Of a DNA stretch of 64,000 bases, positions 38,453 to 48,134 are shown in pieces (positions within the stretch are counted from its first letter, which is position 1; every line of letters begins with the position of its first letter). The position numbers were made by a program, and so were the translations under genes. The stretch comes from Xanthomonas sontii (lineage in GTDB: Bacteria; Pseudomonadota; Gammaproteobacteria; Xanthomonadales; Xanthomonadaceae), in the NCBI RefSeq assembly GCF_040529055.1, contig NZ_CP132342.1, positions 2,726,001-2,790,000 on the forward strand, given 5' to 3'. Below the pieces are notes generated by a model. It was not told where the DNA came from and ran no database searches. It saw only the letters and a list, made by a program, of their open reading frames with translations.

Positions 38453-39546
38453 GCGCGCCCGCCACGGCCGTCTCCGCGTCCGTGCCGGCGCAGGGGCGTA
38501 GCGCATGGGCGAGCGCGCCGCGCGACATGCGCATCGATGCGGCCAAGGCGATCGCGATCCTGCTGGTGGTGTTCGGCCATGCCAAGGGCATTCCGCACGC
38601 CTACGTGATCCTGGCCTACAGCTTCCACGTGCCGATGTTCTTCCTGTTGTCGGGCTGGGTCGGCGAGGCCTTCGGCAATCGCCCGCTGAGCCTGGCCACG
38701 GTCGGCAAGCTGGCGCGCAGCCTGTTGTTGCCCTATGTGGCGTTCTTCTTCGTTGCCTACGCGTACTGGATGCTGACCCGGCACATCGGCAGCAAGGCGC
38801 AACTGTGGGGCGACCGGCCGTGGTGGGAGCCGCTGCTGGGCCTGGTCAGCGGCATCGGGCCCAAGCTCTACGTGATGCCCGCGCTGTGGTTCCTGCCGGC
38901 GCTGTTCGTGACCACGCTGGCCTATCTGGCGCTGCGTCGTACGCTGTCGTTGCAGGTGCTGGCCGGGCTTTCGTTGCCGCTGGCCTGGGGCTGGGCGTGC
39001 TGGTTCCCGGGGCAGGACATGCGCCTGCCGTTCTCGCTGGACGTGCTGCCGGTGGCGTTGTGCTTCTTCGCGATCGGCGCGCTCGCCGCGACGCGGGCGC
39101 AGTGGTGGCCGGCACGGCCGGCCGGCAATGCGCTGGCGGCGGTGCTGCTGGGCGCGGCCTGGTTCGCGATCGCCTGGCACAACGGCCGCGTCGACGTGAA
39201 CATGCTCAAGTTCGGCGATTCCCCGCTGGGGTTCCTGGCCGCCAGCCTGCTCGGCAGCGCCATGGCCTTGTGCGTCGCCGGGCTGGTGCAGCATTGGGGC
39301 TGGCTGCAGTGGATCGGACGCAACACCTTGCTGATCCTGTGCACGCATACCTTGTTGTTCTCGGTGATGGCCGGCGTCGCCGCCCGTACCGGCCTGGTCC
39401 GCGGCGACGCCTGGGGACCGGCCTGGGCGGTGTCGGTGAGTGTGCTGGCGGTACTGGCCAGCGTGCCGATCCGCGTGGTGCTGGTGCGGATCGCGCCGTG
39501 GATGATCGGTGTGCGCCGCAGTGCGGTCGCGGGAGCGACGGCATGA
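38449..39546 (+). CDS. gumF: GumF-type acetyltransferase
   Basis: Membrane-bound acyltransferase-3 family protein that acetylates xanthan mannose, 365 residues with about 10 membrane segments. The family start RIDAAKAIAILLVVFGHAKGIPHA carries the conserved His, and SFHVPMFFLLSGW follows. The campestris cluster has two such paralogues, gumF (internal mannose) and gumG (terminal mannose). Here only one exists, so whether it is strictly GumF or GumG needs a tree. gumH follows after 43 nt. Confidence 0.88.
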   Translation: MSAPATAVSASVPAQGRSAWASAPRDMRIDAAKAIAILLVVFGHAKGIPHAYVILAYSFHVPMFFLLSGWVGEAFGNRPLSLATVGKLARSLLLPYVAFFFVAYAYWMLTRHIGSKAQLWGDRPWWEPLLGLVSGIGPKLYVMPALWFLPALFVTTLAYLALRRTLSLQVLAGLSLPLAWGWACWFPGQDMRLPFSLDVLPVALCFFAIGALAATRAQWWPARPAGNALAAVLLGAAWFAIAWHNGRVDVNMLKFGDSPLGFLAASLLGSAMALCVAGLVQHWGWLQWIGRNTLLILCTHTLLFSVMAGVAARTGLVRGDAWGPAWAVSVSVLAVLASVPIRVVLVRIAPWMIGVRRSAVAGATA

Positions 39547-39589
39547 CGGCGGCGCTGCGGGCCGCGCACGGGCGCGACGGAGGCCGGGC

Positions 39590-40723
39590 ATGAAGGTGGT
39601 GCATGTGGTGCGCCAGTTCCATCCGTCGGTCGGCGGCATGGAGGAGGTGGTGCTGAATATCGCGCGCCGCCATCTGCAGCAGGGCCGCGACCAGGTCGAA
39701 GTGGTGAGCCTGGAGCGGGTGTTCACCGATCCGCGGCAGCGTCTGGCGCCGCACGACAGCCACCAGGGCGTGCCGATCGTGCGCTTGCCGTACCGCGGTT
39801 CCTCGCGCTACCCGCTGGCGCCGTCGGTGCTGTCGGCGGTGCGCGGCGCGGATCTGCTGCACGTGCACGGCATCGATTTCTTCTACGACTTCCTGGCCCT
39901 GACCCGGCCGCTGCACCGTGTGCCGATGATCGTGTCCACCCATGGCGGTTTCTTCCATACCACCTATGCCTCGCGCCTGAAGATGCTCTGGTTCAAGACC
40001 CTCACCCGCGCCTCGGCGCTCGCCTATGCGCGGGTGGTGGCGACCAGCGAGAACGATGGCCGGCTGTTCTCGCAGGTGGTCGCGCCGCAGCGGCTGCGGG
40101 TGATCGAGAACGGGGTGGACGTGGACAAGTTCGCCGGGCAGGGCAGCGTCACGCCCGGACGCACGCTGATCTACTTCGGGCGCTGGTCGGTTAACAAGGG
40201 CCTGCTGGAGACCCTGGACCTGGTGCGCGCGCTGGCCGCACAGGATCCGGCCTGGCAGTTGATCGTGGCCGGGCGCGAATACGACTTCAGCATGGCCGAC
40301 CTGCAGCAGGCGATCGCCGAGCGCGGCCTGCAGCAGCGGGTGCGCCTGCAGGTGGCGCCGACCCAGGCGCAACTGGCGCAGTTGCTCGGCAGCGCGCAGT
40401 ACTTCGTTTGCCTGTCGCGGCACGAGGGGTTCGGCCTGGCCGCGGTGGAGGCGATGAGCGCGGGGCTGCTGCCGATCCTCAGCGACATCCCGCCGTTTGC
40501 GCGCCTGCACCGCGAGTCGGGGCAGGGCGTGCTGGTCGACCCGGCCGATGCGCAGACAGCCGCGGCCACCGTTCGTGCCTTCGCCGCCGGCACCGATGCG
40601 GACTTCGCCGCGCAGCGCGCAGCGGCGATGGCCTACGCGCATCGCTACGACTGGGATCGCGTGGTCGGCGCCTATCTGGACGAATACCGCCTGGCGCTGG
40701 GCGGCGCGGAGGGCGGCCGATGA
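39590..40723 (+). CDS. gumH: GumH, alpha-1,3-mannosyltransferase
   Basis: Adds the first mannose to the cellobiosyl lipid intermediate using GDP-mannose; GT4 family, 377 residues. The N-terminal half reads VVHVVRQFHPSVGGMEEVV. The donor-binding half has YFGRWSVNKGLLETLDL and the E-x7-E motif within RHEGFGLAAVEAMSAG. GGAGG precedes the ATG. It overlaps gumI by ATGA. Confidence 0.95.
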   Translation: MKVVHVVRQFHPSVGGMEEVVLNIARRHLQQGRDQVEVVSLERVFTDPRQRLAPHDSHQGVPIVRLPYRGSSRYPLAPSVLSAVRGADLLHVHGIDFFYDFLALTRPLHRVPMIVSTHGGFFHTTYASRLKMLWFKTLTRASALAYARVVATSENDGRLFSQVVAPQRLRVIENGVDVDKFAGQGSVTPGRTLIYFGRWSVNKGLLETLDLVRALAAQDPAWQLIVAGREYDFSMADLQQAIAERGLQQRVRLQVAPTQAQLAQLLGSAQYFVCLSRHEGFGLAAVEAMSAGLLPILSDIPPFARLHRESGQGVLVDPADAQTAAATVRAFAAGTDADFAAQRAAAMAYAHRYDWDRVVGAYLDEYRLALGGAEGGR

Positions 40724-41769
40724 GCGGCGAAAGCCAGCGCCATGGCACGTCGCAGCAGGCCGCGCCGGCGGTCACCGTGCTGCTGTCCACCGAGCGCCCG
40801 AACGCGACCACCAATCCCTATCTGACCCAGCTCTACGCGGCGTTGCCGCCGCAGGTGCAACTGCGCTTCTTCTCGATGCGCGCGGCGCTGCTGTCGCGCT
40901 ACGACGTGCTGCACCTGCACTGGCCGGAATACCTGCTGCGGCATCGCACGGCGCTCGGCACGCTGGCCAAGCAGCTCTGTGTCGCCGTTCTGTTGTTGCG
41001 CCTGCGCCTGGCCGGTATACCGCTGGTGCGCACCCTGCACAACGTGGCGCCGCACGAGGACAAGGGCTGGCGCGAACGCCTGCTGCTGCGCTGGATCGAC
41101 CGCCAGACCGCGCGCTGGATCCGCATCAATGCGACCACGCCCGCACGCACGCCGGCCACCGACACCATCCTGCACGGCCATTATTGCGACTGGTACGCGC
41201 CGCTGCCGCAACCGCCGCGCGTCCCCGGACGCCTGCTGCACTTCGGGCTACTGCGCCCGTACAAGGGCGTGGAGACGCTGATCGCGACGTTCGGCGCATT
41301 GCCCGATCCCCAACTCAGCCTGCGCATCGCCGGCAATCCGATCGATGCGCAGATCCGCGGCGTGGTCGAGCGCGCCTGCGCCGAGGACCCGCGGATCAGT
41401 GCACGCCTGCAGTATGTGGAGGACGCGGTGCTCGCGCAGGAGATCGGCGAGGCCGAATTGGTGGTGCTGCCGTACCGGCAGATGCACAACTCCGGCACCC
41501 TGCTGCTGGCGCTGTCGCTGGCGCGCCCGGTGCTGGCGCCGTGGAGCGAGGCCAATGCCGCCATCGCCGACGAAGTCGGCGCGCAGTGGGTGCAGCTGTA
41601 CCAGGGCGAGCTGGATACGGCGCAACTGGCGCAGGCCCTGGCGCAGGCGCAGCAGGTGCCCGCCGATGCCGTGCCGGACCTGTCGCGGCGCGACTGGAAC
41701 GGCATCGGCCTGCAGCACTACCGCAGCTATCTGCAGGCGCTGACCGCGCGTCGCGGGGAGGACGCATGA
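40720..41769 (+). CDS. gumI: GumI, beta-mannosyltransferase
   Basis: Adds the terminal beta-mannose of the xanthan side chain; GT94 family, 349 residues. Motifs include DVLHLHWPEYLLRHRT, RTLHNVAPHEDKGW and a donor-site region HFGLLRPYKGVETLIATF. It acts after GumK in the pathway and overlaps both neighbours by ATGA. Confidence 0.93.
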   Translation: MSGESQRHGTSQQAAPAVTVLLSTERPNATTNPYLTQLYAALPPQVQLRFFSMRAALLSRYDVLHLHWPEYLLRHRTALGTLAKQLCVAVLLLRLRLAGIPLVRTLHNVAPHEDKGWRERLLLRWIDRQTARWIRINATTPARTPATDTILHGHYCDWYAPLPQPPRVPGRLLHFGLLRPYKGVETLIATFGALPDPQLSLRIAGNPIDAQIRGVVERACAEDPRISARLQYVEDAVLAQEIGEAELVVLPYRQMHNSGTLLLALSLARPVLAPWSEANAAIADEVGAQWVQLYQGELDTAQLAQALAQAQQVPADAVPDLSRRDWNGIGLQHYRSYLQALTARRGEDA

Positions 41770-43268
41770 GCAGCGCCGAGACCCCGCGGCCGGCAGCGCC
41801 GCAGCCCGGACTGGGCGCGCGCGCCGCTGGCGGCGCGGCGGTGACCATGGCCGGGCAACTGGCCAAGATGGTGGTGCAGTTCGGCGGCATCATTCTGCTG
41901 GCGCGGCTGCTGACGCCCTACGACTACGGCCTGATGGCGATGGTGACGGCGATCGTCGGCATGGCCGAGATCCTGCGCGACTTCGGCCTGTCCTCGGCGG
42001 CGATCCAGGCCAAGCACGTCAGCCGCGAGCAGCGCGACAACCTGTTCTGGATCAACAGCGGCATCGGCCTGGCGCTGGCGATCGTGGTGTTCCTGTCCTC
42101 GTCGTGGATCGCGCACTTCTACCGCGAGCCGGCCCTGCTCGGCATCTCGCAGGCGCTGGCGGTGACCTTCCTGTTCAACGGCATGACCACGCAGTACCGC
42201 GCGCACCTGAGCCGCGCGCTGCGCTTCGGCCAGGTCTCGCTGAGCGACGTCGGCGCGCAGGTGCTGGGCCTGCTGGCCGGCGTCGGCGTGGCCCTGGCCG
42301 GCTACGGCTACTGGGCGCTGGTCTGGCAACAGGTGGTGCAGGCGCTGGTCAATCTGCTGATCGCCGGCGCCTGCGCGCGTTGGCTGCCGCGCGGCTACCG
42401 GCGCGATGCGCCGATGCGCACCTTCCTCAGCTTCGGCTGGAACCTGATGGCGGCGCAGTTGCTCGGCTACGCCAGCCGCAACGTCGGCCAGGTGATCATC
42501 GGCCACCGCATCGGCGCCGAGGCGCTGGGCCTGTACAACCGCGCGTTCCAGCTGCTGATGATGCCGCTGAACCAGATCAACGCACCGGCCACCTCGGTGG
42601 CGCTGCCGGTGCTGTCGCAGCTGCAGGACGATCCGCCGCGCTTCGGCAACTTCCTGCTGCGCGGGCAGACGGTGATGGTGCACCTGATCGTCGCGCTGTT
42701 CTCCTTCGCCTGCGCGCTGGCGATGCCGTTGATCGTGCTGGTGCTGGGCGAGCAGTGGCGGCCGGCGGTGCCGCTGTTCCAGGTGCTGACGCTCGGCGGC
42801 ATCTTCCAGACCGCCTCCTACGCCACTTACTGGGTGTTCCTGGCGCTGGGCCTGATGCGTCAGCAACTGGTTTATTCGGTGGTCGGGCGGGTGATGCTGA
42901 TCGCCTGCATCTTCGCCGGCTCGCTGTGGGGCGTGATGGGCGTGACCGTGGGCTACACGCTGGGCTTGCTGGTGATGTGGCCGCTGTCGGTGATCTGGAT
43001 CGCGCGCATCGCGCCGCAGATCCCGGCCTGGGAGTTGTTCAACAACGCCTTGCGCGCGGTGCTCGGCTACGGCGTCTGCGGCGTTGCCGCGTACTTCGCC
43101 GCACAGCAGTGGGGTGGCGCGTCGTTGTGGCTGCAACTGATCGTCGGCGCGGTGGCGATGGCGCTAGGCTGCCTGCTGGTGTTCGCGCTGTGGCCGGCGT
43201 TCCGCCGCGATGTGTTGGCCATCCTGCAGATGCGCACGCTGTTGCGCCAGGCACGGGGAGCGCGATGA
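41766..43268 (+). CDS. gumJ: GumJ, lipid-linked repeat-unit flippase
   Basis: Wzx-type flippase that moves the finished pentasaccharide-lipid across the inner membrane, 500 residues with about 12-14 membrane segments. The N-terminal [39 protein letters not shown] pattern belongs to the MOP/Polysacc_synt family. It overlaps gumI by ATGA; gumK starts 52 nt after it. Confidence 0.95.
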   Translation: MSSAETPRPAAPQPGLGARAAGGAAVTMAGQLAKMVVQFGGIILLARLLTPYDYGLMAMVTAIVGMAEILRDFGLSSAAIQAKHVSREQRDNLFWINSGIGLALAIVVFLSSSWIAHFYREPALLGISQALAVTFLFNGMTTQYRAHLSRALRFGQVSLSDVGAQVLGLLAGVGVALAGYGYWALVWQQVVQALVNLLIAGACARWLPRGYRRDAPMRTFLSFGWNLMAAQLLGYASRNVGQVIIGHRIGAEALGLYNRAFQLLMMPLNQINAPATSVALPVLSQLQDDPPRFGNFLLRGQTVMVHLIVALFSFACALAMPLIVLVLGEQWRPAVPLFQVLTLGGIFQTASYATYWVFLALGLMRQQLVYSVVGRVMLIACIFAGSLWGVMGVTVGYTLGLLVMWPLSVIWIARIAPQIPAWELFNNALRAVLGYGVCGVAAYFAAQQWGGASLWLQLIVGAVAMALGCLLVFALWPAFRRDVLAILQMRTLLRQARGAR

Positions 43269-43320
43269 GCGTCGGCCGGCCGTGTCTTTCCTTTCCTTCA
43301 TTCCGCACAGGAGCGAGCGC

Positions 43321-44508
43321 ATGAGCGATTCTTCCGCAGCGGCGCTGCCCGCATCGGCACCGGCCGCGGCCACCAGTGGGCGTGCGCCGTGCTATCTGGT
43401 GCTGTCGGCGCACGACTACCGCACGCCGCGTCGCGCCAACATCCACTTCATTGCCGACGAGCTGGCCAAGCGCGGCCCCACGCGGTTCTTCTCGCTGCGC
43501 TACAGCCTGCTGTCGCGGCTCAAGGGCGACCTGCGCCTGCCGCTGGACGCGACCGCCAACCAGGTGGTCCGCCACAACGGCGTGGACTGCTATCTGTGGC
43601 GCGCGCTGCTGCATCCGTTCAACACCCGGCGGCGCTGGCTGCGGCCGCTGGAAGACCTGATGTTCAAGCTGTACGCGGCGCGCGCGCCGGCCACGCTGAT
43701 CCGCTGGATGCGCGAGGCCGACGTGATCGTGTTCGAGAGCGGCATCGCGGTGGCCTTCATCGCGCTGGCTGCGCGGATCAACCCGACCGCTCGCAAGGTG
43801 TACCGCGCCTCCGACGGCTTGAGCACGATCAACGTCGCCGACTACATCGAGCGCGAGTTCGACCGCGTGGCGCCGAGCCTGGACGTGATCGCGCTGGTGT
43901 CGCCGGCGATGGCCGAGGAGGTCGCCAGCCGCCACAACGTGTACCACGTCGGCCACGGCGTGGACCACGACCTGCACACGCTCGGCGACCCCTCGCCGTA
44001 CGGCGAGGGCATCCATGCGGTGGCGGTGGGCTCGATGCTGTTCGATCCCGATTTCTTCGTCGCCGCCAGCCGCGCCTTTCCGCAGGTCACCTTCCACGTG
44101 ATCGGCTCGGGCATGGGGCGCGCGCCGGGCTATGGCGACAACGTGGTGGTGTACGGCGAGATGAAGCACGCCGAGACCATCCGCTACATCAAGCACGCCC
44201 GCTTCGGCATCGCGCCGTACGCGTCCGAGCAGGTGCCGGCGTATCTGGCCGACAGTTCGATGAAGCTGCTGCAGTACGACTTCTTCGGCCTGCCGGCCGT
44301 CTGCCCCAATGCCGTGGTCGGCCGCTATCCGTCGCGCTTCGGCTACACGCCTGGCGACGAGGCGTCGATCATCACCGCGATAGGGCAGGCGCTGCAGGCG
44401 CCGCACGTGCGCCATCGGCAGTGCCTGAGCTGGTCCGACACCACCGACCGGGTGCTGGACCCGGCCGCCTACCCGGAGACCCGTCTGTTCGCCGACGGCG
44501 TGGCCTGA
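43321..44508 (+). CDS. gumK: GumK, glucuronosyltransferase
   Basis: Transfers glucuronate from UDP-GlcA to the mannose of the lipid-linked trisaccharide; GT70, membrane-associated, 395 residues. The ATG at 43321 gives a 20-residue Ala/Ser-rich lead, then [26 protein letters not shown]. Conserved donor-side features include [19 protein letters not shown] and [18 protein letters not shown]. Known GumK structures have a GT-B fold, and the length fits. Confidence 0.95.
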   Translation: MSDSSAAALPASAPAAATSGRAPCYLVLSAHDYRTPRRANIHFIADELAKRGPTRFFSLRYSLLSRLKGDLRLPLDATANQVVRHNGVDCYLWRALLHPFNTRRRWLRPLEDLMFKLYAARAPATLIRWMREADVIVFESGIAVAFIALAARINPTARKVYRASDGLSTINVADYIEREFDRVAPSLDVIALVSPAMAEEVASRHNVYHVGHGVDHDLHTLGDPSPYGEGIHAVAVGSMLFDPDFFVAASRAFPQVTFHVIGSGMGRAPGYGDNVVVYGEMKHAETIRYIKHARFGIAPYASEQVPAYLADSSMKLLQYDFFGLPAVCPNAVVGRYPSRFGYTPGDEASIITAIGQALQAPHVRHRQCLSWSDTTDRVLDPAAYPETRLFADGVA

Positions 44509-44559
44509 GTCCACGCCCCGGCTTGTCCGCCGTACCCCCCGCGCAACCAAGGAGGACCG

Positions 44560-45351
44560 ATGTCCGCATTGCAAAAATGGATCGATTACGAAGAGCGCCG
44601 GGCGCTGTTCTGGTGGAAGCCGAAGAACGGCGAGATCAACGTCGGCGATCATCTTTCCAAGATCATCGTCTCCAACGTGCTTGGCCAGCGCGACCGCACC
44701 TTGCTGGACAAGCGCGACAAGCGCACGCGGCTGATCGCGATCGGCTCGGTGCTGCACTTCGCCCGCGACGGCGACACCGTGTGGGGCAGCGGCGTCAACG
44801 GCAAGATTCCCGCCGACCGCCATACCTTCCGCCAGCTCGATGTGCGTGCGGTGCGCGGCCCCAAGACCCGCGCGTTCCTGCGCGAGCGCGGCCTGCAGGT
44901 GCCGGAGGTCTACGGCGACCCGGGTCTGCTGATGCCGTTGTTCTTCCCGCGCGAGGCGCTGTTGGCGCCATCGGCACGGCAGCCGTTCCTGGTGGTGCCG
45001 CACTTCAACGAACCGTTGGACAAGTATGCGCAGTACAAGGACCACCTGGTGCTGCCGAACCGCCAGCCGGCCGCCTTCGTGCGGCAATTGCTCGGCGCCG
45101 ACCTGGTCGTGTCCAGTTCCCTGCACGGGCTGATCCTGGCCGAGGCCTACGGCGTGCCGTCGGTGTACCTGGACTGGGGCAACGGCGAGGACCGCTTCAA
45201 GTACGACGACTACTACGCCGGCACCGGCCGCGGCCGCTGGCATGCCGGGCACACGGTGGAGGAATGCGTGGCGCTGGGCGGCAATACCGTGTTCGATCTG
45301 GCCGCGGTGCAACGCGGCCTGCTGGAGAGCTTTCCGCATGACCTCTGGTGA
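44560..45351 (+). CDS. gumL: GumL, ketal pyruvyltransferase
   Basis: Adds pyruvate from phosphoenolpyruvate to the terminal mannose of xanthan, 263 residues. The polysaccharide pyruvyltransferase family is seen in NVGDHLSKIIVSNVL, GSVLHFARDGDTVWGSGV, VYGDPGLLMP and SSLHGLILAEAYGVPSVYLDWG. An AAGGAGG ribosome site precedes the ATG. It overlaps gumM by 14 nt. Confidence 0.95.
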   Translation: MSALQKWIDYEERRALFWWKPKNGEINVGDHLSKIIVSNVLGQRDRTLLDKRDKRTRLIAIGSVLHFARDGDTVWGSGVNGKIPADRHTFRQLDVRAVRGPKTRAFLRERGLQVPEVYGDPGLLMPLFFPREALLAPSARQPFLVVPHFNEPLDKYAQYKDHLVLPNRQPAAFVRQLLGADLVVSSSLHGLILAEAYGVPSVYLDWGNGEDRFKYDDYYAGTGRGRWHAGHTVEECVALGGNTVFDLAAVQRGLLESFPHDLW

Positions 45352-46129
45352 GCGCGCGACCGGCGAGGTGCTGGCGCTGGGCGGTTATCCGATCCTGCGC
45401 AGCACCGAGACCGAGTTCGTTGCCGCGTTGCTGCAGGCGCTGGCGCGCGGCGAGCGCCGCCAGGTGTTCTTCGCCAACACCAACTTCGTGGTGCAGTGCC
45501 AGGCCCTGCGTGCGCAACTGGCTGCGCCGGACGTGTGCATCGTCAACGACGGCATCGGCATGGACCTGGGCGCGCTGCTGGTGCACGGTCGCCGCTTCGC
45601 CGGCAACCTCAACGGCACCGATCTGATTCCGGCGCTGTGCCGGCAGAGCCCGCGGCCGCTGCGCTTCTTCCTGCTCGGCGGCCGGCCCGGCGTGGCCGAC
45701 GCCGCGGCGCAGACCTTGCGGCAGACGCTGGGGCAGCAGGTGGTCGGCACCTGCGACGGCTATGCCGAGTTCGCCGCGGCCGGGGACGGGCTGGCCGCGC
45801 GCATCAACGCCAGTGGCGCCGACGTGCTGCTGGTGGCGTTCGGCAATCCGCTGCAGGAGCGCTGGGCGCTGCAGCAGGCGGGGCAACTGCAGGTGCCGCT
45901 GGCGTTCGGCGTGGGCGCGCTGCTGGACTTCCTGTCCGGCACCGCGCGGCGCGCGCCGGCCTGGGTGCGCCGACTGCGCCTGGAATGGATCTATCGCCTG
46001 CTGCGCGAGCCGCGGCGCCTGCTCAAGCGCTACAGCTGGGATCTGCTGGTGTTCTTCGCGCTGTGCCTGCGGCATGGCAGGCGGCTGGGCGCCATGCCGC
46101 CTGCACGCGACTCGCTGCGCCCCTCGTGA
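45338..46129 (+). CDS. gumM: GumM, beta-1,4-glucosyltransferase
   Basis: Adds the second glucose to the lipid-linked glucose (WecG/TagA/CpsF family, GT26), 263 residues. Family motifs: FANTNFVVQCQALR, VNDGIGMDLGA, FFLLGGRPGVADAA, VGTCDGY, LLVAFGNPLQERW and GVGALLDFLSGTARRAP. Although last in the core cluster it acts second in the pathway. Confidence 0.95.
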   Translation: MTSGERATGEVLALGGYPILRSTETEFVAALLQALARGERRQVFFANTNFVVQCQALRAQLAAPDVCIVNDGIGMDLGALLVHGRRFAGNLNGTDLIPALCRQSPRPLRFFLLGGRPGVADAAAQTLRQTLGQQVVGTCDGYAEFAAAGDGLAARINASGADVLLVAFGNPLQERWALQQAGQLQVPLAFGVGALLDFLSGTARRAPAWVRRLRLEWIYRLLREPRRLLKRYSWDLLVFFALCLRHGRRLGAMPPARDSLRPS

Positions 46130-46203
46130 CGTCGAGCGGCCGCCGCCGCGGAAATGGCGCGGCCTGACATCCGCACGGCCGTGCGCCGGATTAGACTGGA
46201 CGC

Positions 46204-46674
46204 ATGTCCAGCGCCGCCGCCTTCCGAATCGCCGCCTTGGTGCGCGACCTGTCGCTGCTGCCGCACCCGGAGGGCGGACGCTACGCGCGCGTGCATACCT
46301 CGGCCCTGGTGGTGCAGCACGAGCAGACGTTGCGCCCGGCCTGCACCGCGATCCGCTTCCTGCTGGCGCAGGGTGAAGTCAGCAATTGGCACCGCATCGA
46401 TGCCGACGAGACCTGGCAATGGGAAGAGGGCGGTGCTCTGGAACTGCTGGGCTTCGATCCGCAGCATGGCCTGCAGCGCTACCGCCTGGATGCCAGCGAG
46501 CGTGGCGGCATGCCGTCGGTGGTGATCGCGGCCGGCACCTGGCAGGCCGCGCGTCCGTTGGCCGACTACTGCCTGGTGCGCTGCGTGGTAGCGCCGGGGT
46601 TCCTGTGGGAGCGCTTCGAACTGCTGGCGGACACCGACCCGCTGGCCACGCATCTGCCGAAGCTGGCGGACTGA
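46204..46674 (+). CDS. DUF985-type cupin protein
   Basis: 156 residues. A single cupin barrel is visible: LPHPEGGRYARVH, FLLAQGEVSNWHRIDADETWQWEEGGALELL and CVVAPGFLWERFELL. His, Glu and His in NWHRIDADETWQW are plausible metal ligands. Function is not established; some members act on sugar nucleotides or metabolites, so a polysaccharide link is only suggested by position. It lies 74 nt after gumM and overlaps gumN by ATGA-type coupling (46672-46676). Confidence 0.85.
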   Translation: MSSAAAFRIAALVRDLSLLPHPEGGRYARVHTSALVVQHEQTLRPACTAIRFLLAQGEVSNWHRIDADETWQWEEGGALELLGFDPQHGLQRYRLDASERGGMPSVVIAAGTWQAARPLADYCLVRCVVAPGFLWERFELLADTDPLATHLPKLAD

Positions 46675-47741
46675 TGCCGGGGCGGCGCGGGGTGCGCGCG
46701 ACGACCGCGCCGGGGACCGTGGCGCGCCGGCTCGGCTCGGCGTTGTGCCTGGCGGCGGCGTTGCTGGCGGCGGGCGTGCCCGCCGTGCAGGCGCAGACCG
46801 CGACGCCGGCCGCACCAGCCCATCCGCCGGTGGTCGACCTGGAGGCGGTGCTGGTGAGCGGGCGCCAGCCCGGCCCGGGGCTGTGGCAGGTCCGCCGCGG
46901 CGATCACGTGCTGTGGATCCTCGGCACGGTGTCGCCGCTGCCCAAGCGCATGCAGTGGGAATCGGGCGAAGTGGAGCGGGTGATCGCCCAATCGCAACAG
47001 GTGATCGCGGCGCCGACCCTCACCCTGGACTCGGGCCTGGGCATGTTCCGCAGCCTGATGCTGCTGCCGTCCTTGCTCAAGGCGCGGCGCAATCCCGACG
47101 ACCGCACCCTGCAGCAGGTGCTGCCGCCGGAGCTGTATGCGCGTTGGCTGCCGCTGAAGGCGCGCTACCTGGGCCGCGACGGCAGCGTGGAACGCTGGCG
47201 GCCGGTATTCGCGGCGCAGGAGCTGTACGAAACGGCGATGCGCACCTCCGGCCTGAGCCTGGGCAGCGTCGTGCAGCCGGTGATCGCGCGTGCGGCCAAG
47301 CGCGCCAGGGTGCCGATCGTGCCGGTGGTGGTGGAGGTCAAGGTGCCCGACGCCAAGCGCGCGCTGCAGGAGTTCCGGGCGACCTCGCTCAACGACAGTG
47401 CCTGTTTCGCGCGCACCTTGCAGGTCATCGATCGCGACCTGGAGACGATGCGCCAGCGCGCCAATGCGTGGTCCGAAGGCGATCTGGACACGCTGGCCAG
47501 GCTGCCCGCCAACGATCAGTACCGGGTGTGCCTGGACGCGGTCGGCGAAGCGGCGATCGCGCGCAAGCTGGGCCTGGGCGATGTGCGCCAGCGTGCGCAG
47601 GCGGCCTGGTTGCAGGCGGCCGAGCGGGCGCTGGCGCAGAACCGCTCCAGTTTCGCGGCGTTGCCGATGCAGACCCTGCAGGAGCCGGGCGGGCCGCTGG
47701 ATCGGCTACGCGCCAGTGGCGCCGAGGTGATCGCGCCCTAG
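46674..47741 (+). CDS. gumN: GumN, TraB/PrgY-family protein
   Basis: Exported protein of the TraB/GumN family, 355 residues. A Sec signal (LGSALCLAAALLAAGVPAVQAQ) ends near residue 41. LWQVRRGDHVLWILGTVSPLPKRMQW aligns with the family motif, but the His usually found in GTxH is Ser here. Thus the metalloprotease chemistry proposed for TIKI relatives may not apply. Its role in xanthan is not established. The TAG stop is formed partly by the first base of the adjacent insertion sequence; the uninterrupted sequence would also give TAG. Confidence 0.88.
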   Translation: MPGRRGVRATTAPGTVARRLGSALCLAAALLAAGVPAVQAQTATPAAPAHPPVVDLEAVLVSGRQPGPGLWQVRRGDHVLWILGTVSPLPKRMQWESGEVERVIAQSQQVIAAPTLTLDSGLGMFRSLMLLPSLLKARRNPDDRTLQQVLPPELYARWLPLKARYLGRDGSVERWRPVFAAQELYETAMRTSGLSLGSVVQPVIARAAKRARVPIVPVVVEVKVPDAKRALQEFRATSLNDSACFARTLQVIDRDLETMRQRANAWSEGDLDTLARLPANDQYRVCLDAVGEAAIARKLGLGDVRQRAQAAWLQAAERALAQNRSSFAALPMQTLQEPGGPLDRLRASGAEVIAP

Positions 47742-47754
47742 GCTGTATCGACAT

Positions 47755-48120
47755 TCATTTCAGCCACATTGGGATAGAGGCCAGATACAGGAAAGCCAAG
47801 AAATGCGTTGGCTTGCGATCGAAGCGCGTGGCGATACGGCGGAACTGCTTGAGCTTGGCGAAGCAACGTTCGATGCGATTGCGTAACCGGTAGCGTGCTT
47901 TGTCGTAGCGGCGCGGCCGCTGGCAACTGCGTGGAGGGATCACCGCCTTGGCGCCTCGTGACCTGATCAACGCCACCAGTTCCCGACTGTCATAGCCCTT
48001 GTCGGCCAGCACATATTTCGGCTTGAACCCGGCCAACAAGGCGCGCGCTTGCGTGATGTCGTTACGCTGCCCACCTGTCAGCACGACCCGCACCGGCCGG
48101 CCCTGGCTATCCACGGCCAA
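47755..48120 (-). CDS. IS5-family transposase, OrfB part
   Basis: Catalytic C-terminal half of the DDE transposase. The second Asp is in VLADKGYDS and the Glu in NRIERCFAKLKQF. The frame is open upstream of 48120 and reads LGRSRGGLSTKIHLAVDS, typical IS427-type sequence, so this part is translated as a fusion after a -1 shift from OrfA rather than from its own start. Confidence 0.88.
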   Translation of the reverse strand: MAVDSQGRPVRVVLTGGQRNDITQARALLAGFKPKYVLADKGYDSRELVALIRSRGAKAVIPPRSCQRPRRYDKARYRLRNRIERCFAKLKQFRRIATRFDRKPTHFLAFLYLASIPMWLK

Positions 48121-48134
48121 GTGGATCTTTGTGC

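Noticed and set aside
39547..39589. Remnant of gumG between gumF and gumH
   Set aside because: Only 43 nt are present and they show no acyltransferase sequence; gumG is simply absent here.
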